This document shows positions 5,341 through 7,839 of a stretch of 7,839 bases of DNA, one piece after another (the stretch's first letter is position 1; each line of letters begins with the position of its first letter). Position numbers and translations under genes: made by a program. A model generated the notes under the pieces. It had not been told where the DNA came from. It was given only the letters and a program-made list of their open reading frames with translations, and did no database searches. Source of the DNA: an uncultured Lachnospiraceae bacterium (GTDB lineage Bacteria > Bacillota > Clostridia > Lachnospirales > Lachnospiraceae); the NCBI GenBank assembly GCA_905236925.1, contig CAJOQS010000193.1, forward strand, positions 1 through 7,839, read 5' to 3'.

Positions 5341-7536
5341 ATGAAGAAACTTATTGCTTTACTTCTGGCAGTTGTTCTTTGTATGGCAAGCCTTTCGGCA
5401 TGCTCAAAGTCCAACTCCGGAGATGCCGGTTCAACCGGTGACGTTGAACAGGCCAAGGCTTATCTTCTTACAATGTATGAGAAGAACGCCGAGATCACCG
5501 CTTCCGACTACGAAGTTGTATCGATCGTTACCGTGGACGGTGTTAAGTATGACATCACATGGACAACCGACGCATCTGATGTTAAGGTAGTTGCCGGCGA
5601 GAAGATGACCAAGATCGATGTCGATGAGGAATCCGCAAATGATGTTGCGTATGTCCTTACCGCTACTATCAAGGATGCTTCGGGCAAGACCGCTACCGCT
5701 TCCTTCAATCATAAGGTTCCCGCATACAAGCTTACAAGCTGGACCGAGTACGCAGCAGCTGCTGCAGGCGACAGCCTTGTTGTAAAGGGTATCGTAACCG
5801 GTATCATGTCCAAGAAGAACGGCAATTCAAGCAACTGCCTCTACTTCCAGGACGAGGTAGGCGGATACTACGCTTACAACCTCGGAACCGATCCCGTTGA
5901 GCAGGGTATCAAGGTCGGCATGACCGTTAAGGTTACCGGTACAAAGGATATCTACAGCGGAACACACGAGATCAAGGACGGTGTTGTGGCTATCGTTGAC
6001 GAGAGCACCTCTGTTCCCGCTCCCGTTGATTACACCGATGCTTTCACCGCTGCAGCCGATCTTAAGGATGCTTCGATCACCGAAAAGCAGGCTCTGCTTG
6101 TTACCCTTAAGAACGTTGAGATCTCCGGACAGGATGTTGCCGGCGGATACTTCAAGTTCAAGCTTGGCGGCAAGGAGTCATACATCCGTATTTCTTCTTC
6201 CGTATGCCCCATCATCGCTGACAGCGCAGCATTCATCGAGGGCCACACCGAACATACCGGCTGGCTTGCAGATGCTACCGGTGTTATCTGCGTTTACGAC
6301 GGTGCATTCTATCTTACCCCTGTAACAACAGATGCTTTCACATACATCGGACTTCCTCAGAAGTCGGATAAGGAAAAGGCAGAGTTCGAGGCAGCCAACG
6401 CAGCTGTTCCCGGACGCTTCACCGAGGCTGCCGAGGTTGAGCTTCCCGTTAAGGGCGCTACCTATGAGGATGTTACCGTTGCATGGGCTTCCGACAATGA
6501 GGCTGTTGCAGCAGTTGCAGACGGCAAGCTTGTTATCACTCTTCCCAATGCCGATACCGTTGTTACCGTAACAGGTACATTCACCTGCGGTTCCGAGACC
6601 TTCGAGCAGGCATATGAGATCAAGGTTGAGGCTCCTGCCGATGACCTTTCCGTAGCTGAGACTCTTTCCATGGCATTTGCTCTTGCCGAGGGCGAGGCTA
6701 TGACAGGCGTTCAGGTTCTCCGCGGCGAGATCGTTGAGATCCCTACAGCTTACAACGCTGAGTACGGCAATGTTACCGTCAACATCAAGGTTGATGACGA
6801 GCATATCATCCAGTGCTTCCGTCTTGTTGGCGGCGAGGAGCTGGTTGTCGGCGATGTTATCACCGTAACCGGTAACCTCAAGAACTACAAGGGCACTGTT
6901 GAGTTCGACGCAAAGTGCACATATTCAAAGGATCTTACCATTGAAGAGGCTAAGCAGGCTGCTGTTCTTGCCAAGGCATTTGAGCTTGGTGAGGGCGAGG
7001 CTATGACCGGAACCCAGATCCTTCGCGGTGAGATCGTTGAGATCCCCACTGCTTACAATGCAGAGTACGGCAACATCACCGTTAACATCAAGGTTGACGA
7101 TGAGCATACCGTTCAGTGCTTCCGTCTTATCGGCGGCGAGGAGCTTGCAGTAGGCGATGTTATCACCGTAACCGGTAACCTCAAGAACTACAAGGGCACC
7201 GTTGAGTTCGACGCAAAGTGCACATACGTTAAGGATCAGTCTCTTGAGGACGCGAAGGCTGCTCTCGTTATGAAGAAGGCCTTCGAGCTTGCCGAGGGTG
7301 ACGCTATGAACGGACTCCAGACCGTTACCGGTCAGGTTACCGAGATCGTTACCGAGTACAACGACGAGTACAAGAACATCACCGTTAACCTTCAGGTTGG
7401 TGAGTACAGCGTTCAGTGCTTCCGTCTTGCCGGCGGTCAGGATCTTGCGGTTGGCGATGTTATCACCGTAACCGGTATCATCAAGAACTACAAGGGCACC
7501 GTTGAGTTTGACGCAAAGTCGACCTATAGCAAATGA
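5341..7536 (+). CDS. Multidomain Ig-like/OB-fold-like repeat lipoprotein
   Basis: This 731-residue surface lipoprotein has no named function that I recognise. The signal peptide MKKLIALLLAVVLCMAS ends in the lipobox LSAC (Cys21), followed by a Ser/Gly-rich linker. Residues about 35-125 resemble a bacterial Ig-like domain of the atrophied Big type (DITWTTDAS, YVLTATIKDASGKTATASF). Residues 130-222 look like an OB fold (VVKGIVTGIMSKK, VGMTVKVTGTKDIYSGTHEI), and 229-336 appear to be a second, more diverged one. Residues about 337-432 are another Ig-like unit (VTVAWASDNEAVAAVADGKL). Residues 436-731 are three tandem repeats of 96, 101 and 99 residues with the core GDVITVTG..KNYKGTVEFDAK. No catalytic motif is visible, so a binding or scaffold role is more likely than an enzymatic one. 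OB folds suggest nucleic acid, but they can also bind sugars or proteins. Codon use appears strongly biased (mostly GTT, CTT, GAG, AAG), suggesting high expression. It is the last gene before a strong terminator. Confidence 0.85.
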   Translation: MKKLIALLLAVVLCMASLSACSKSNSGDAGSTGDVEQAKAYLLTMYEKNAEITASDYEVVSIVTVDGVKYDITWTTDASDVKVVAGEKMTKIDVDEESANDVAYVLTATIKDASGKTATASFNHKVPAYKLTSWTEYAAAAAGDSLVVKGIVTGIMSKKNGNSSNCLYFQDEVGGYYAYNLGTDPVEQGIKVGMTVKVTGTKDIYSGTHEIKDGVVAIVDESTSVPAPVDYTDAFTAAADLKDASITEKQALLVTLKNVEISGQDVAGGYFKFKLGGKESYIRISSSVCPIIADSAAFIEGHTEHTGWLADATGVICVYDGAFYLTPVTTDAFTYIGLPQKSDKEKAEFEAANAAVPGRFTEAAEVELPVKGATYEDVTVAWASDNEAVAAVADGKLVITLPNADTVVTVTGTFTCGSETFEQAYEIKVEAPADDLSVAETLSMAFALAEGEAMTGVQVLRGEIVEIPTAYNAEYGNVTVNIKVDDEHIIQCFRLVGGEELVVGDVITVTGNLKNYKGTVEFDAKCTYSKDLTIEEAKQAAVLAKAFELGEGEAMTGTQILRGEIVEIPTAYNAEYGNITVNIKVDDEHTVQCFRLIGGEELAVGDVITVTGNLKNYKGTVEFDAKCTYVKDQSLEDAKAALVMKKAFELAEGDAMNGLQTVTGQVTEIVTEYNDEYKNITVNLQVGEYSVQCFRLAGGQDLAVGDVITVTGIIKNYKGTVEFDAKSTYSK
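6646..7533 (+). repeat. Three tandem in-frame repeats encoding OB-like modules
   Basis: The units are 6646-6933, 6934-7236 and 7237-7533 (96, 101 and 99 codons). Each starts with a short helical lead (KAFELAEGEAM type), then a beta-rich part with EIV(E/T)E, YGN(V/I)TVN, QCFRL, GDVITVTG and NYKGTVEFDAK. Units 1 and 2 are the most alike: bases 6850-6923 and 7153-7226 differ at one position in 74. Unit 3 is more diverged (GQVTEIVTEYNDEYKNITV), although its GDVITVTG and NYKGTVEFDAK cores are kept. The pattern points to duplication within the gene, most recently of units 1 and 2, or conversion between them. Confidence 0.93.
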
Positions 7537-7537
7537 T

Positions 7538-7576
7538 CTTTCAAAAAGCCCTCCTAAAGGAGGGCTTTTTTGAAAG
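7538..7576 (+). terminator. Rho-independent terminator after the repeat lipoprotein
   Basis: The stem GCCCTCC (7548-7554) pairs with GGAGGGC (7559-7565) around the loop TAAA. It is flanked by five A before and six T after the stem. The pairing extends outward through A-T pairs and CTTTC/GAAAG with one bulged T, giving a hairpin of about 17 pairs. It begins just after the stop codon. The A-run on the left means it could also stop transcription on the other strand. Confidence 0.93.
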
Positions 7577-7580
7577 TGGG

Positions 7581-7596
7581 GCCGTCTAAAGACGGT
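7581..7596 (+). other. Small hairpin just after the terminator
   Basis: CCGTC (7582-7586) pairs with GACGG (7591-7595) around TAAA, with an outer G-T pair. The loop is the same as that of the terminator. The T-run after it is only three bases, so it would be at most a weak backup terminator. Confidence 0.4.
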
Positions 7597-7598
7597 TT

Positions 7599-7640
7599 GC
7601 GGTAATCTTTTCTGAGGTATTATCGAAGAAAGATTTCCGC
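7599..7640 (+). promoter_or_regulatory. Large inverted repeat upstream of the last gene
   Basis: The arms 7599-7610 (GCGGTAATCTTT) and 7629-7640 (AAAGATTTCCGC) pair at 11 of 12 positions, with one T-T mismatch, around an 18-base centre. The centre holds TATTAT (7618-7623), a possible -10 box. The best -35 candidate, TTGCGG at 7597-7602, is poor and only 15 bases away. The element could be an operator around a promoter or a hairpin in the leader of the last gene. Its location between a strong terminator and a start codon fits a regulatory role, but no regulator family can be named. Confidence 0.45.
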
Positions 7641-7669
7641 TGAATAAATCCAACAGGAGTGAGGCTGCC

Positions 7670-7839
7670 ATGGATGAACTTACAATGAGCGTTTCGGGGA
7701 TATGCAGAAAAGACGGGAAGAAGCTTGCTTATGTGACCTTTACCGACGGTAAGAGGAAGGCGGAAGGCTCCATTCCCGATTGCAGGATAATAAAACAGAC
7801 CGGATTCTCCGAAGAAGAAGCCGGTCAGCTTGAACTGTA
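7670..7839 (+). CDS. Small conserved hypothetical protein (5' part)
   Basis: The frame stays open from the ATG at 7670 to the window edge, giving 56 complete codons. AGGAG (7655-7659) lies ten bases before the ATG. The product begins MDELTMSVSGICRKDGKK and includes YVTFTDGKRKAEGSIPDC (residues 21-38) and GFSEEEAGQLEL. It has no signal peptide or membrane span and looks like a small cytoplasmic beta-rich domain. I recall small uncharacterised proteins with the pattern FxDGxRxAEGxIPDCxI in Lachnospiraceae, usually under 100 residues, but I cannot name a family or function. It lies beyond the terminator and so is probably a separate transcription unit unrelated to the importer. Confidence 0.75.
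   Translation, partial: MDELTMSVSGICRKDGKKLAYVTFTDGKRKAEGSIPDCRIIKQTGFSEEEAGQLEL

Noticed and set aside
6178..6804. Open frame of 208 codons on the minus strand
   Set aside because: It is a shadow of the repeat lipoprotein gene, with no recognisable motif.
6646..7533. Repeat array as CRISPR or a mobile element
   Set aside because: The repeats are long, in frame and encode similar protein modules, with no spacers, terminal inverted repeats or transposase.
7597..7623. Sigma-70 type promoter (TTGCGG, TATTAT)
   Set aside because: The -35 matches only three of six positions and the spacing is 15 bases. It is mentioned within the inverted repeat but not called on its own.
6925..7671. Open frame of 248 codons on the minus strand
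   Set aside because: It is antisense to the tandem repeats and runs through the terminator. Its protein mirrors the repeat pattern and leucine-rich composition expected from reading biased codons backwards; no known motif is seen.

Overview
The window looks like chromosomal DNA of a Gram-positive Clostridia bacterium, most likely Lachnospiraceae or a related gut or rumen lineage. The grounds are lipoprotein signal peptides ending in L-[AST]-A-C, strong AGGAGG-type ribosome binding sites, roughly balanced base composition, and a small final protein of a type I associate with Lachnospiraceae. This placement is inference; there is no rRNA or marker gene here.

All supported genes are on the + strand and form one apparent operon plus the start of a second unit. 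Positions 1-2488 hold the 3' part of an MsmX/UgpC-type ABC ATPase and two permeases of the carbohydrate uptake (CUT1) class. After a 77-base gap with a hairpin comes a UgpB-like solute-binding lipoprotein (2566-3975). Its end overlaps the start of a lipoprotein with a staphylococcal-nuclease domain and OB-fold-like regions (3953-5305). A large lipoprotein follows (5341-7536), built of Ig-like and OB-like domains and ending in three tandem repeats of about 100 residues. A clear intrinsic terminator closes the operon (7538-7576). A short region with a second small hairpin and a large inverted repeat then leads to a truncated small gene (7670 to the window edge).

The three lipoproteins should all sit on the outer face of the membrane. 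The binding protein delivers a solute to the two permeases, powered by the ATPase. The nuclease-like lipoprotein may cut nucleic acid outside the cell, and the repeat lipoprotein may hold a polymer through its OB-like modules. Taken together the operon could be a surface system that captures and digests extracellular nucleic acid (or another phosphodiester substrate) and imports a product. The gene order and domain content are seen; the substrate and the joint function are inferred and untested.
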